A DNA stretch of 62,419 nucleotides from Actinomycetes bacterium. GTDB lineage: Bacteria; Actinomycetota; Actinomycetes; Propionibacteriales; Propionibacteriaceae. The number at the start of each line of letters is the position of its first letter. The first letter of the stretch is position 1. Positions 24,637-33,854 of the stretch are shown piece by piece. The DNA lies in contig JAEXAS010000019.1 of assembly GCA_023458095.1 (NCBI GenBank), forward strand, positions 1-62,419, written 5' to 3'. The notes under the pieces are model-generated. The model was not told the DNA's origin and did no database searches. It worked only from the letters and a program-made list of their open reading frames with translations. The translations under genes and the position numbers were made by a program.

Positions 24637-26412
24637 ATGTACTACAGCAACGGCAATTTCGAGGCCTTCGCACGGCCACGCAAACCCGAAGGAATCGAGA
24701 ACAAATCCGCCTATTTCGTCGGTTCCGGATTGGCCGCTTTGGCCGCGGCGGCCTTCCTGATCCGGGACGCCCAGTTACCCGGCGACCGCATCACCGTTTT
24801 CGAAGAGCTCGGACTGCCCGGCGGCAGCATGGATGGCATCCTCGACAAGCACAAGGGCTTCATCGTCCGCGGCGGACGCGAGATGGAGGAGCACTTTGAA
24901 ACCCTGTGGGATCTCTTCCGCTCCATCCCTTCCCTGGACACCCCGGGTGCCACGGTGCTTGACGAGATGTATTGGCTCCACAAGGACGACCCCAGTTCGT
25001 CGAACTGCCGCGCAGTCGAAAACCACGGCACGCCGATCCCGCAGATGCATGAACTGACGCTCAGTCCGCAGGCCGTACAGGAAATGCTGAATCTGGCCCT
25101 CACCAAAGAATCCGATCTGCAGGACAAGCGGATCGACGAGTTCTTCGGCGAGGAGTTCCTCGCCTCGAACTTCTGGCTGTATTGGGCCACCATGTTCGCC
25201 TTCGAACCCTGGGCCAGCGCCATGGAGATGCGCCGCTACCTGCTGCGTTTCGTCCATCACATCGCAACCCTGACCGATCTCAGCAGCCTGAAGTTCACCC
25301 GCTACAACCAGTACGAATCGCTCATCCTGCCCCTGACTGCCTACCTCAAAGACCACGGAGTTCGCTTCGAGTACAACACCGAGGTCACCGCCATAGAGGT
25401 GGACACCGCCAATGGCACCAAGCTGGCGCGAAGCCTCACCCTGACCAGCGAGGGCTCCCAGCGCACCCTCGACCTCGGCGAGGACGACTGGGTCTTCGTC
25501 ACCAATGGCTCGATCACCGAAAGCACGACCTTCGGCGACGACGACCATCCGGCCCCCATCGTGACCGACGCCGGCGGTGCGTGGAGCCTGTGGAAGCACC
25601 TCGCCGCACAGGATGCGGCCTTCGGACGGCCCGAGAAGTTCTGCGAAAACATTCCCGACGCGAACTGGGTGATCTCGGCGACCATCACGCTCACCGACGA
25701 CAAGATCGCCCCCTACATCGCCGCCCTCACCGGACGGGATCCGCGCAGTGGCACCATCATCACCGGTGGCCCCTGCAACTTCCGCGACTCCTCCTGGCTC
25801 TACGGCTTCACCATGAGCCGCCAACCGCACTTCGCAGCCCAGGACGCCAGCAAGGAACTCGTCTTGTGGGTCTACGGGTTGTTCTCCGATCGTGTCGGCG
25901 ACTACGTGAGCAAGACCATCAAGGAGTGCACCGGCATCGAACTGTGTGAGGAGTTCCTCTTCCACCTGGGGGTGCCGTCCGACCAGATCGCCGACCTGGC
26001 CCGGAACTCTGCGCATACGGTTCCGTGCCACATGCCCTACATCACGTCCTATTTCATGCCACGGGCGCTGGGCGATCGTCCGCAGGTCATTCCCGACGGC
26101 TCGATCAACCTGGCCTTCATCGGCAACTTCGCCGAGACCGTCCGCGACACCGTCTTCACCACCGAATACTCCGTGCGTACCGCCATGGAGGCGGTCTACA
26201 CCTTGGCTCGGGTAGATCGTGGCGTGCCGGAAGTGTTCGCGTCGTCGTTCGATATGCGCACTCTGCTCAACGCGGTCTACTACCTCAACGGCCAGACCAA
26301 GCTGGACGAGGTGAAACTGCCGCTGCTGGCACGCTTCATCGAAGGGATCGCGCTGCGAAAGATCGAAGGCACCTATCTGGAGGAGTTGCTGGCTGAGGCG
26401 AAGCTGGTGTGA
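24637..26412 (+). CDS. ohyA: Oleate hydratase
   Basis: 591 residues. FAD-dependent enzyme that adds water to the cis-9 double bond of oleic acid, giving 10-hydroxystearate. Visible: dinucleotide-binding AYFVGSGLAALAAAAFL, the family signature IVRGGREMEEHFE, DEMYWLHKDDPS, and C-terminal AFIGNFAETVRDTVFTTEYS. Length fits the family. AAAGGGAG precedes ATG 24637. Roles suggested elsewhere are unsaturated fatty-acid detoxification and hydroxy-fatty-acid production. Confidence 0.95.
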   Translation: MYYSNGNFEAFARPRKPEGIENKSAYFVGSGLAALAAAAFLIRDAQLPGDRITVFEELGLPGGSMDGILDKHKGFIVRGGREMEEHFETLWDLFRSIPSLDTPGATVLDEMYWLHKDDPSSSNCRAVENHGTPIPQMHELTLSPQAVQEMLNLALTKESDLQDKRIDEFFGEEFLASNFWLYWATMFAFEPWASAMEMRRYLLRFVHHIATLTDLSSLKFTRYNQYESLILPLTAYLKDHGVRFEYNTEVTAIEVDTANGTKLARSLTLTSEGSQRTLDLGEDDWVFVTNGSITESTTFGDDDHPAPIVTDAGGAWSLWKHLAAQDAAFGRPEKFCENIPDANWVISATITLTDDKIAPYIAALTGRDPRSGTIITGGPCNFRDSSWLYGFTMSRQPHFAAQDASKELVLWVYGLFSDRVGDYVSKTIKECTGIELCEEFLFHLGVPSDQIADLARNSAHTVPCHMPYITSYFMPRALGDRPQVIPDGSINLAFIGNFAETVRDTVFTTEYSVRTAMEAVYTLARVDRGVPEVFASSFDMRTLLNAVYYLNGQTKLDEVKLPLLARFIEGIALRKIEGTYLEELLAEAKLV

Positions 26413-26466
26413 AGCTACGCCGCAACGGCTGCGGGGCAGTCCGCTGACGGGGGAGTGACGTGGGCC

Positions 26467-27603
26467 TTACCCAGGAGCGCCGGACGGATTCAACGGCAGC
26501 GCCAGGGTGAAGGTCGCACCGCGGCCCAGTCCCGGCGAGGTGGCCGTCAACTCGCCGCCGTGGGCCCGGGCGATGCCCCGGGAGATAGTCAGCCCGATGC
26601 CGGAACCCGATTCGCCGATGCGTTGATCGTTGACTCGGTAGAACCGTTCGAAGATGCGGGGGAGCTGGGCAGGGGTGAGGCCCACCCCGGTGTCGGCGAC
26701 CTCGATCAGGGCTTGGCGGCCATCGCTGCGCGAGGTGACGGTGATGGTGCCGCCGGCCGGAGTGGCGCGCAGCGCGTTCCCGACCAGATTCGTGACCACC
26801 TGGGCGATGCGATCCGAATCGCAGTTCACCGGCAGTCGGGCGCCCGGCGCCACCTCCAGCTGCACCTGGGCGTCCTCGATCTGCGGACGCAGGCGCTCGG
26901 CGGCAGCCTTCGCGATTCGGGACGCATCAGCCGGCTGGAGCTGCAGACCCAGGCGTCCCTCCTCGGCCCGGCTCAGCGAGGACAGATCCTCGCCCAATCG
27001 GCGCAGTCGTCGGGTTTCATCGGTGATTTGAGCCAGGTTCTGCGCAGTAGTGGGCAGCACCTTGTCGATCATGGCCTCCACGTAGCCATCGATCACGGTC
27101 AAGGGAGTGCGCAACTCGTGGGCGACCTCGCCCAGCAGCCGCATCCGGTGCGCCTCGGTCTGGGCGAGTTCGGAGCCCAGTTGGCTCACGTCGGCGGCCA
27201 GTTCGGCCAACTCGGCTTCCTTTGGTTCGGGCACCGTCGCGGCGTAGTTGCCGTGCGCGAGTTGGCGAGTGGCGGCCCGCACCGCGCCCAGGGACTGGAT
27301 CACCCGGCGAGCCGCGAACACCCCGAACAGGGCTGCAGCCAGGATTCCGACGCCGGCGCCGATCAACAGAGCCTGATTCACTGCGGTGGCAAACTGCTCG
27401 CGCAACACCATGCCGGCCCCGACACCACCCGCGCCGCCACCCATGCCCGGGCCGCGGCCGCCGATTTGGCCGGTCTGGCGACGCAATGTCTCATCGAACA
27501 TGGCGGGAGCCAGCCAGCGCACCACGGCGAAGGTGGCCACCACCCCGATCAACGCGACCAGCACATGGCTGACCACCAGGCGAACGCTCAGTCGGTTCAT
27601 CAC
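26467..27603 (-). CDS. Sensor histidine kinase (HAMP, HisKA, HATPase_c)
   Basis: 378 residues. TM1 (LVVSHVLVALIGVVATFAVV) and TM2 (ALLIGAGVGILAAALFGVFA) bracket a short extracytoplasmic loop rich in Gly and Met (GRGPGMGGGAGGVGAGMV). HAMP follows, then H-box GEVAHELRTPLTVIDGYVEA, N-box QVVTNLVGNALRATP, and G-boxes VADTGVGL and GSGIGLTISRG. Membrane kinase for the response regulator upstream, with which it overlaps by 4 bases. The unusual loop may sense a metal or a small ligand. Confidence 0.93.
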   Translation of the reverse strand: MMNRLSVRLVVSHVLVALIGVVATFAVVRWLAPAMFDETLRRQTGQIGGRGPGMGGGAGGVGAGMVLREQFATAVNQALLIGAGVGILAAALFGVFAARRVIQSLGAVRAATRQLAHGNYAATVPEPKEAELAELAADVSQLGSELAQTEAHRMRLLGEVAHELRTPLTVIDGYVEAMIDKVLPTTAQNLAQITDETRRLRRLGEDLSSLSRAEEGRLGLQLQPADASRIAKAAAERLRPQIEDAQVQLEVAPGARLPVNCDSDRIAQVVTNLVGNALRATPAGGTITVTSRSDGRQALIEVADTGVGLTPAQLPRIFERFYRVNDQRIGESGSGIGLTISRGIARAHGGELTATSPGLGRGATFTLALPLNPSGAPG

Positions 27604-28316
27604 CCCTCCTCAGCGCGAGGAAGGAACTTGTAGCCGACCCCGCGCACCGTCCCCACGATCACCGGATTGGTGGCATCGTCGCCCAGGGCGCTGCGCAGAC
27701 TGCGGATGTGCACATCGACGACCCGATCGTCACCGTAGAAGTCATAGCCCCACACCTTTTCCAACAGTTGGGCGCGGGAGAACACTCGCCCGGGGGCATT
27801 CGCCAGGGCCCACAGCAAGTCGAAGTCCAGTGCGGAGAGCTCCTTGGCCTGCCCGGTCACGATCACCTCGCGGCGATCGGGGTCGATGCTCAACCCGCCG
27901 CTGAACCGCAGCACCGGATCAATCGGCCCCTGGGTAGCGGACGGACGCTGGGTGCGGCGCAGGACGGTGTTCACTCGGGCCACGACCTCCCGCGGGCTGA
28001 ACGGCTTGGTGATGTAGTCATCGGCACCCACACTGAGCCCGACCAGCTTGTCGACCTCCTCGCTACGGGCGGTGACCAGAATCACCGGTACCTCCGACCT
28101 GGCCCGGATCATGGTCAACACCTCGATGCCGTTCAGATCGGGCAGACCCACATCAAGCAGCACCAGATCGACCGGTTCGCTGAGATCCAGCACGCGCTTG
28201 AGGGCATCGGCGCCAGTGCCAGCTTGGATGACCTCAAAGCCATCGGTTTCCAAGTAGGCGGCCAGCACCGTGCGAATCGGTGGCTCGTCGTCGACGATCA
28301 GCACTCGCCTTGCCAT
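27600..28316 (-). CDS. OmpR-family response regulator
   Basis: 238 residues. Receiver domain with acidic pocket VDDEP, phospho-acceptor Asp about 55 in LLDVGLPDLNG, and Lys in TKPFSPREVVARV. C-terminal winged helix ends VDVHIRSLRSALGDDATNPVIVGTVRGVGYKF. It activates or represses genes in response to the overlapping kinase. The likely nearby target is the DUF2202 gene directly upstream. Confidence 0.95.
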   Translation of the reverse strand: MARRVLIVDDEPPIRTVLAAYLETDGFEVIQAGTGADALKRVLDLSEPVDLVLLDVGLPDLNGIEVLTMIRARSEVPVILVTARSEEVDKLVGLSVGADDYITKPFSPREVVARVNTVLRRTQRPSATQGPIDPVLRFSGGLSIDPDRREVIVTGQAKELSALDFDLLWALANAPGRVFSRAQLLEKVWGYDFYGDDRVVDVHIRSLRSALGDDATNPVIVGTVRGVGYKFLPRAEEG

Positions 28317-28358
28317 GGTCGGCCCCTTCGGTCAGTTGGGAGTCAGCCTAGACACCAC

Positions 28359-28387
28359 CACGGGTGGGATGCCTGAGGGCACCCCAC
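28359..28387 (-). terminator. Hairpin between DUF2202 gene and the two-component operon
   Basis: GGTGGGATGCC and GGGCACCCCACC can pair as an imperfect stem with a 3-base loop in the 90-base gap between the two minus-strand genes. It may separate or attenuate transcription. Confidence 0.4.
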
Positions 28388-28406
28388 CTGCGGCGGATCC
28401 GGAGGG

Positions 28407-29147
28407 TTAACGCAGCGGGCAGTCGGCCGGACGGGCCTGGCCGTTGCGTCCGTAGCCCTGCCCGGCGCCGTAGCCGGGGGTGGCGGTCGAGGACGGATCA
28501 GCGGTCGCCTGGCGTCCCCAGCCGCCGCGGCCGTTTTGCGGTCCACCCATTCCGGTGCCGACACCGACGGTCTTACCGTCGCGCAGGGCGGTGAAGGCGG
28601 CCAGATGGTTCTGTGAACCGGCTTTGAGGTTGCCGAACACAGCCTTCACATCAGCCGGGAGGTCGGTGGCCAGCGCCTTGTTCAAATCGGCAATGTCGAC
28701 CTCCTCGATGGCCACGCCCACCTTGTAGGCCTCAGTCAGTGAGGTCTTGGCCTGCGTAGTCAGCGTGGTGTACAGCTCGGTCAAGGCGGGGTAGGCGTAG
28801 GTTCCGGCGGCCTTCCCGGCGGACGGATCGCTGAGCCCGTAGCGGGTCAGCAGATAGCCCATCGAGTCGAAATGGCGCTGCTCGGAGTTGGCGATCCGGC
28901 TGAACTGGGTCGCATTGTCGGGGTAGAGCTTGGCGATGGCCAGGTAGGCGTCGCGGGCCAGCCGCTCTTCCTCACGCATGTAGGCCAGGTCTTTGGCCAC
29001 ATCGGCATTCACCGAGGTGGTTGCGGTGGTCGTGGGGCTCGGGGTGGGGATCTGGAGCGGGGCGGCGGTGGCGGCGGCGCTGATTCCCAGACCGAGACCG
29101 GCCACGATCGCCGAGGCGGCGATCACTTGCTTGTGCCAGGTCTTCAT
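28407..29147 (-). CDS. Secreted DUF2202 (ferritin-like) protein
   Basis: 246 residues. Signal peptide MKTWHKQVIAASAIVAGLGL...AATAAP, then a DUF2202 helical bundle with repeated E-x-x-H-type residues: AYMREEERLARDAYLAI, FSRIANSEQRHFDSMGYLL, VGVAIEEVDIADLNKAL, NHLAAFTAL. These Glu/His positions look like a di-iron site. The tail is Gly/Gln-rich and ends in Cys. AAGGAGGA supports ATG 29147. Same orientation as the two-component genes downstream, suggesting control by them. Confidence 0.85.
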   Translation of the reverse strand: MKTWHKQVIAASAIVAGLGLGISAAATAAPLQIPTPSPTTTATTSVNADVAKDLAYMREEERLARDAYLAIAKLYPDNATQFSRIANSEQRHFDSMGYLLTRYGLSDPSAGKAAGTYAYPALTELYTTLTTQAKTSLTEAYKVGVAIEEVDIADLNKALATDLPADVKAVFGNLKAGSQNHLAAFTALRDGKTVGVGTGMGGPQNGRGGWGRQATADPSSTATPGYGAGQGYGRNGQARPADCPLR

Positions 29148-29245
29148 TTCAGGGTCCTCCTTGGTCGGAATCGGTGACACTGACGAACCTAGGCAGCCCA
29201 GATGAAGGCCCCATGGGCCGAATGTGAAGCTTGTATGTGGCTGAT

Positions 29246-29355
29246 GTCGCCTGTCGGCGTGAAGCCCACCTCGCCTGCTGACACGAAGCCCACCGGACCT
29301 ATTGGCGTGAACCGCACTGGGCCCGTTGGCGTGAACCGCACTGGGCCCGTTGGCT
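29246..29355. repeat. 24-base tandem repeat, about 4.5 copies
   Basis: Units 29246-29269, 29270-29293, 29294-29317, 29318-29341 and a partial copy share the pattern GxCCxxTxGGCGTGAAxCxCAC; the last two full units are nearly identical. The array ends in CTGAGCTTGTCGAAGCC, a motif common in actinobacterial intergenic repeats. It lies between two genes. Confidence 0.8.
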
Positions 29356-29370
29356 GAGCTTGTCGAAGCC

Positions 29371-30066
29371 TCAGATCTTGATCGGGAAGCTGAACATAAT
29401 CACCAACCCGATCAACGACACCGCCAGCGCCAGGCCAAGCAACGCCCACGCGCCCTTGGTGGTGCGAGATCGTTGCGCCACCGCAGCCAGGAACAAGACC
29501 AGGGCGAACAGCACCGTCAACAGCGAGTAGTTGTCGCCGCGCTGGTTGTTCTCCAGCGCCTGGGCGAACTTGGCGTCAGCGGTCGCATTCCACTCCGCTG
29601 CTTTGAGAGTCCCCTCCGGGACATAGGCGGGGCTCGCGAAGGGGCTGGACTCGACCCGTCCGCCCTTGTTCCAGGCGGTGAACGCCTTTGCGAACTGCGG
29701 GGTGAAGCGGGATTCGATGTAGGCCTGGAGTTTGGGCTGATCGTTGGCTACCGCCTGCACGTAGTTGGCCCAGATGACCAGATCGAACATGCGGGCATCG
29801 CGGGCGGTTCCTTCGGAGTTCATGGCCTGGACGCGTGCTGAGGAGGCCTGGCTGAAGGCGATCGACATCTCGCCGCCCCATTTGGAGGATTCGAAACCAC
29901 ACCAGGCGGTGAGAATGGCCACAGTCGACAGAATCACGACAGTGAGCACCTCGATGATGCTGCGGTGGCGGGCGGATGAGTCCTCGACCTCGGCAGGCGT
30001 TCCCGACGGTGCGGCATCGGCATCGGCATCGGGCGCCGGCGGTGGCGTGGAGTCCTCAGCGGTCAT
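29371..30066 (-). CDS. DUF4337-like membrane protein
   Basis: 231 residues. An N-terminal Pro/Asp/Ala-rich tail is followed by one TM (IIEVLTVVILSTVAILTAWCGFESSKWGG), a soluble middle of about 110 residues, and two C-terminal TM helices (LLTVLFALVLFLAAVA, ALLGLALAVSLIGLVIMF). The pattern and the WCGFESSKW segment resemble DUF4337. Function is unknown. ATG 30066 follows GTGAGGTGACCACC. Confidence 0.7.
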   Translation of the reverse strand: MTAEDSTPPPAPDADADAAPSGTPAEVEDSSARHRSIIEVLTVVILSTVAILTAWCGFESSKWGGEMSIAFSQASSARVQAMNSEGTARDARMFDLVIWANYVQAVANDQPKLQAYIESRFTPQFAKAFTAWNKGGRVESSPFASPAYVPEGTLKAAEWNATADAKFAQALENNQRGDNYSLLTVLFALVLFLAAVAQRSRTTKGAWALLGLALAVSLIGLVIMFSFPIKI

Positions 30067-30276
30067 GGTGGTCACCTCACTGGTGCGGCGTCGCTGGTTC
30101 GACGCACGGTGACATTCTCTCGACCATCGGCGAGGCGGGCAGCGAAATCGCACCAAAACCGATCTGTCCGGTGAGGCCGAACCGTCCTTGGATGGAGGTG
30201 GGGCAGTGGCCGGTGGCAGATTTCCGAGCGGGTCATTGGAGACTAGGCGCGAAGGGATGACTCAGCTACGCGAGGT

Positions 30277-30867
30277 TCACTGTGCGCCCAAGAAGCTTGC
30301 TGCCGGCGTCGCCCAACTCTGGTTGGGGTTCTCGGCGAGCGTCCGCCGCAGAGTGTGCAGGCCGCGATGTTGCAGAACCCGCACCGAACCTTCGGTGCGG
30401 CCCATGATGGCTGCCGTTTCTGCGATGGAGAACTGGTGCAGGAAGCGCAGCAGCAGCACCGACCGCTGGTCGGCGCTGAGCCCGCTGAGAATCTGGTCGA
30501 CCGCTGCCCGCTGCACCGTGGGGGAGTCCTCCGGTTCGATCGGCGAGACCTGGTCGGCGGCCGTCGCCACGTCTCGATCGCTGCGAGCTGGCCGTCGGGA
30601 GTCGCGCCGCCAGGCATCAATCACCTGGTTGCGGGCAATGGTGAACGACCAGGCGCGGAATTGCGCCTCGTCACCATCGAATCTTTCCAACCGGCGCACC
30701 ATGTGGACGAACACCTCACCCAGGCAGTCTTCAGGGTCGTTGGCACCGTGCGCGGAAATGAACTTCAGCAGGCTGGGTGCGAGGTCGCGATAGAGCTCCT
30801 CCCACGCCCAGTCAGCCCCGTCGGCCGCTGCGGAGAGGATGTCATCGAACCGGGCTCCCAGTGTCAT
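30277..30867 (-). CDS. ECF-type RNA polymerase sigma factor
   Basis: 196 residues. Region 2: DPEDCLGEVFVHMVRRL and WSFTIARNQVIDAWRR. Region 4: LSADQRSVLLLRFLHQFSIAETAAIM with HTH EGSVRVLQHRGLHTLRRTL. It directs transcription of a stress or envelope regulon. A membrane protein gene lies 100 bases upstream on the same strand, probably its partner. Confidence 0.92.
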   Translation of the reverse strand: MTLGARFDDILSAAADGADWAWEELYRDLAPSLLKFISAHGANDPEDCLGEVFVHMVRRLERFDGDEAQFRAWSFTIARNQVIDAWRRDSRRPARSDRDVATAADQVSPIEPEDSPTVQRAAVDQILSGLSADQRSVLLLRFLHQFSIAETAAIMGRTEGSVRVLQHRGLHTLRRTLAENPNQSWATPAASFLGAQ

Positions 30868-30967
30868 GGCGCATCACCGATCACGCTGTGAATGAAGGTT
30901 GGCCATCGGGGCCATCGATCCCGCAGCGAGCTGGGTCTGTGGGCGAAGAGGATCCGCACCGACGGAC

Positions 30968-31582
30968 TCAGTCGTCGGATTCGTCCTCATGGTCTTCGGA
31001 ATGCTCAGCGGTGTCATCATCGTGACCGTCGTCGTCACCGTGGTCGTCGTCGTCGCCATCGTCGTCATGGTAGGCAGCCTTGGGTGGCGATGCGGGCTGA
31101 GGGGCAGGGTCGTTGGACGTACCCGTGTTGACGACATGCATCTTTTCCGGGGCTTTGGGCTTTGCCTGGTCATCGGCGTCATCACCTTCCTCACCAGTTT
31201 CAGTCTCGGCCGGATCGGGGGTTGCGTCCATCAGCATTGATGCGGGCTCGGGCGGCGGCTGCGGTTGGGTCAGACCGCCGAAGGCAGCCGCTGCGGTCAC
31301 TCCGGCAATAGCCAGCACGGTGCTAGCCATGAGTGCGCCCAAAGCGGTACGTCCGCGGCGCCGGGTATTCATGTCGATCATGGGTTGATCCCTTCGGGGG
31401 GCGTCATCGCGGAAGGCCTGGGAGATTGCGGCCAGGTGGACCGCTTGGTGGGTGGGGGAGGGCGACTCGCTGTAGGCGCTGTCCGCAGCGTCCAAGAAGG
31501 ATGCGACCTGGCCCCAGGTCGGATCGTCGGGAGTGAGGTTGTGTGCCACCACCCGAGGTTCAGTCGTGTCGTCGAATCCCAT
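30968..31582 (-). CDS. Single-pass membrane protein with acidic Asp/His tail, possible anti-sigma partner
   Basis: 204 residues from ATG 31582 (GGAAAGG upstream). The N-terminal 100 residues are cytoplasmic (NLTPDDPTWGQVASFLDAA; THQAVHLAAISQAFRDD) and resemble the sigma-binding tail of some actinobacterial anti-sigma factors. One TM (ALGALMASTVLAIAGVTAAAAFGG) is followed by a Pro-rich linker and an extracytoplasmic tail dominated by Asp and His (HDDDGDDDDHGDDDGHDDD), a plausible metal-binding segment. No zinc anti-sigma HxxxCxxC motif. Role inferred from position next to the ECF gene. Confidence 0.6.
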   Translation of the reverse strand: MGFDDTTEPRVVAHNLTPDDPTWGQVASFLDAADSAYSESPSPTHQAVHLAAISQAFRDDAPRRDQPMIDMNTRRRGRTALGALMASTVLAIAGVTAAAAFGGLTQPQPPPEPASMLMDATPDPAETETGEEGDDADDQAKPKAPEKMHVVNTGTSNDPAPQPASPPKAAYHDDDGDDDDHGDDDGHDDDTAEHSEDHEDESDD

Positions 31583-31693
31583 GATTGCCTTTCCGCCCAG
31601 GTAAACGTTCGCAGATGAGGCTGGCGTTACAGCCGAGCGGATCTTGTTCCTCAAGGGGGTGTGGGGCGTTGATAGGAGCCCGGAAATACGAAG

Positions 31694-31766
31694 CTCCCCC
31701 GCCTGGACTCGAACCAGGAACCTACGGATTAACAGTCCGACGCTCTGCCAATTGAGCTACAGGGGA
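31694..31766 (-). tRNA. tRNA-Asn (GUU)
   Basis: Minus-strand cloverleaf: acceptor TCCCCTG with CGGGGGA, D-arm GCTCAATTGGCAGAGC, anticodon loop CTGTTAA (GUU), T-loop TTCGAGT. Discriminator G; CCA not encoded. Confidence 0.96.
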
Positions 31767-31802
31767 TCGCGCGCTGGCGCGGGGCGATACGTTACCAGAA
31801 CT

Positions 31803-32306
31803 TCAGCCCAGGTCGTACTCGTCGCGGAGTTGGGCCAGCGCGGCGTTGACCGCCGGCTCATCGGACAACCCCTGCGCTGAGGTGTCCGCTCCGGCAGAAA
31901 CCTGCCAGATCAACGGTGCGGTGGGGTCGGTCAAGTCCTGGCGCGCACTGACCACCGCGGATCGTTTCTTGCCCAACGGGACGGTCTGGGTGCACACGAT
32001 GGTGGCTCCGACCCGCTCATGGAACAGCTGCAGCAGAGGTGCTGCGTCCTGGAGATCAAGGGTGGCTTCGACACCCTCGGTGGTGGTCCACTCCAAGGCG
32101 CTGCGTTCGCTGTCCCAGCGGCCTTGCTCGACGGTGTGCCAAGGCAGCTGGATCCAGCCCTGTGCAGTGCGGTAGACCAAGCGATCGGCCAGTCCGACGA
32201 CCGCGCCCTGGGTGCCGCCGGCAACGGCCAAGACATGGGGCCGAAAGCCGAGGAACTGTTTCAACTCAGACTTGTCGTGTGCGTCCAGGCGTGCCGACTT
32301 TCCCAT
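31803..32306 (-). CDS. Hypothetical protein, 167 residues
   Basis: Soluble, without signal or membrane segments. ELKQFLGFRPHVLAVAGGTQGAVVGLADRLVYR, an amphipathic middle with many Trp (GWIQLPWHTVEQGRWDS), and IWQVSAGADTSAQGLSDEP near the end. It resembles actinobacterial hypotheticals often found beside tRNA genes, but no function is known. ATG 32306 begins the conserved-looking part; longer frames are low-complexity. Confidence 0.7.
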   Translation of the reverse strand: MGKSARLDAHDKSELKQFLGFRPHVLAVAGGTQGAVVGLADRLVYRTAQGWIQLPWHTVEQGRWDSERSALEWTTTEGVEATLDLQDAAPLLQLFHERVGATIVCTQTVPLGKKRSAVVSARQDLTDPTAPLIWQVSAGADTSAQGLSDEPAVNAALAQLRDEYDLG

Positions 32307-32376
32307 GACGCCATTGTGGCCGAAAGCGGCGACAGGTCCGGGCGCCCGTCCAGACCTGGATGTTGCCGAGGGTGGC

Positions 32377-33759
32377 CTAGAGCTGGTCGCGGGTGAACGT
32401 TGGAGCGTTGAACGAGCCCGCGATTCGCGAGTTCCAGTGTTTGACGAAGGTCTCCTTGGCGGGTCCAGCGCGCTTGGAGTTCTGCGTGCCCTCGGCCTCG
32501 GAACCCGCCCCACAGCCGGAGTTGTTCACAGCGGTTGCCCAGGCCAGATAGGCCTTGTCGGCTCTGAGCGAATAGCTCAGCGCCAGGCGCAGCTCGCTGA
32601 CCAAAGCAGTGCCATCAGGGACCTTGTCCACCGGTGCGGTCTCCAAAGCGCTCAGCAGCTGCGTTCGGTTGTCGGTCACCGACGAAATGGTCGACACCGC
32701 GGCGGTGTAGTCGCCATAAGAACCGTTCTCGCAATCTCGCACCGCGATCACCGCCGGCTGCAGCGCCTTGCGGGCACTGGCCGACTTCTGCAGCAGCGCC
32801 GACAGATAGCGCACCTGGTCTTGCGCGCTCTCCTGGGGCAGCGGTACGCCAAACGGGCCGGTACTGGGAGCGGCGGAGGCGCCACCGCTACTGCCGTCCA
32901 GTGCGACAAACCAGATCTGACCCACCGATCGTTGGGCCAAGATCGTGCCGTTGGGATCGGCATGCCCGAAGACCCCCGGCGTGTGGTTCAGCCATCCCGT
33001 GCCGCCGTCGGAGAAGTTCACCAAGTAGCGATAATTCGTGGCGTCGTAGCTCACCGACGTGGACTCCAAGCTGCTCTGGGCGTCCTGGGAGTACCAGCGA
33101 GTCGGAGTGGTCGCGTCCACCCCGCAGATCAGTACCCATCCATCGGGGAAGGTAGCGAAGGCGAGCTGAATGCTCCCGGCCGGACAGGTGGGCATTCCCG
33201 AGGTGCCGGGCTGTGCCGATCCTGACGGGTTTGCCGAGCTGCTCCGCCCGGCATCGGGGGTCGCTGCGGGTTGGCCACCGCGCAGCCAGGAAAGGACGGG
33301 GGTGGCCACCAGCACGACCGCCAAGGCGATCACGACGACGGCGACGATTCCGCCGATCAACAACCCGGTCGGCGGCTTGGACCTGGCCGCAGGCTTGTCC
33401 AGCGGTATGGGTGCGGCAGTGGGTGGATAGTTCACACCGGGCGGGGGCGGCTGACTCGTCCACTCCTGGGCCAGCGGGCCCCGCACTGGTGCCGGCGATG
33501 GCGGGGCCACCGGTGGCAGATTCGTGGCCGGAGCGGAACCGTCGGCGGCGCGTCGCTGCGCCACGACCTGCTTGGTGGCATCGTCTCCGTATTGTGCGAG
33601 CCAGTCCAACAACTCGGGATAGGCCCGGGGATGGACAGCCACCAAGGCGTCCAGAGAGGGGTGATGCTGCGCGATCAGGTTGAGCTGTTCGGGGGTTGCA
33701 TTGGGGTCATTGACAATGGCTTCGGCTTCGCTGAATGTTGGCGGATCAGTCTGCGGCAT
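32377..33759 (-). CDS. Membrane protein with N-terminal variant leucine-rich repeat
   Basis: 460 residues. Residues 8-70 (SEAEAIVNDPNATPEQLNLI, HPSLDALVAVHPRAYPELLDWLA) match the LRV-type repeat typical of actinobacteria. A Pro-rich linker precedes one TM (LLIGGIVAVVVIALAVVLVATPVLSW). The extracytoplasmic part has a Ser/Gly stretch, a beta-rich region with conserved Cys (GMPTCPAG, WVLICGVD), and a helical C-terminal third. Probably surface-exposed; function unknown. Confidence 0.7.
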   Translation of the reverse strand: MPQTDPPTFSEAEAIVNDPNATPEQLNLIAQHHPSLDALVAVHPRAYPELLDWLAQYGDDATKQVVAQRRAADGSAPATNLPPVAPPSPAPVRGPLAQEWTSQPPPPGVNYPPTAAPIPLDKPAARSKPPTGLLIGGIVAVVVIALAVVLVATPVLSWLRGGQPAATPDAGRSSSANPSGSAQPGTSGMPTCPAGSIQLAFATFPDGWVLICGVDATTPTRWYSQDAQSSLESTSVSYDATNYRYLVNFSDGGTGWLNHTPGVFGHADPNGTILAQRSVGQIWFVALDGSSGGASAAPSTGPFGVPLPQESAQDQVRYLSALLQKSASARKALQPAVIAVRDCENGSYGDYTAAVSTISSVTDNRTQLLSALETAPVDKVPDGTALVSELRLALSYSLRADKAYLAWATAVNNSGCGAGSEAEGTQNSKRAGPAKETFVKHWNSRIAGSFNAPTFTRDQL

Positions 33760-33854
33760 CGTTCCCCCCGTTTAGGACACGCACGTCATCACGAATGCTA
33801 GGGCAGACACCGGCCGTTTCGCGGCCTGGCTCGACAGGCAACAAGTATCGGCCG

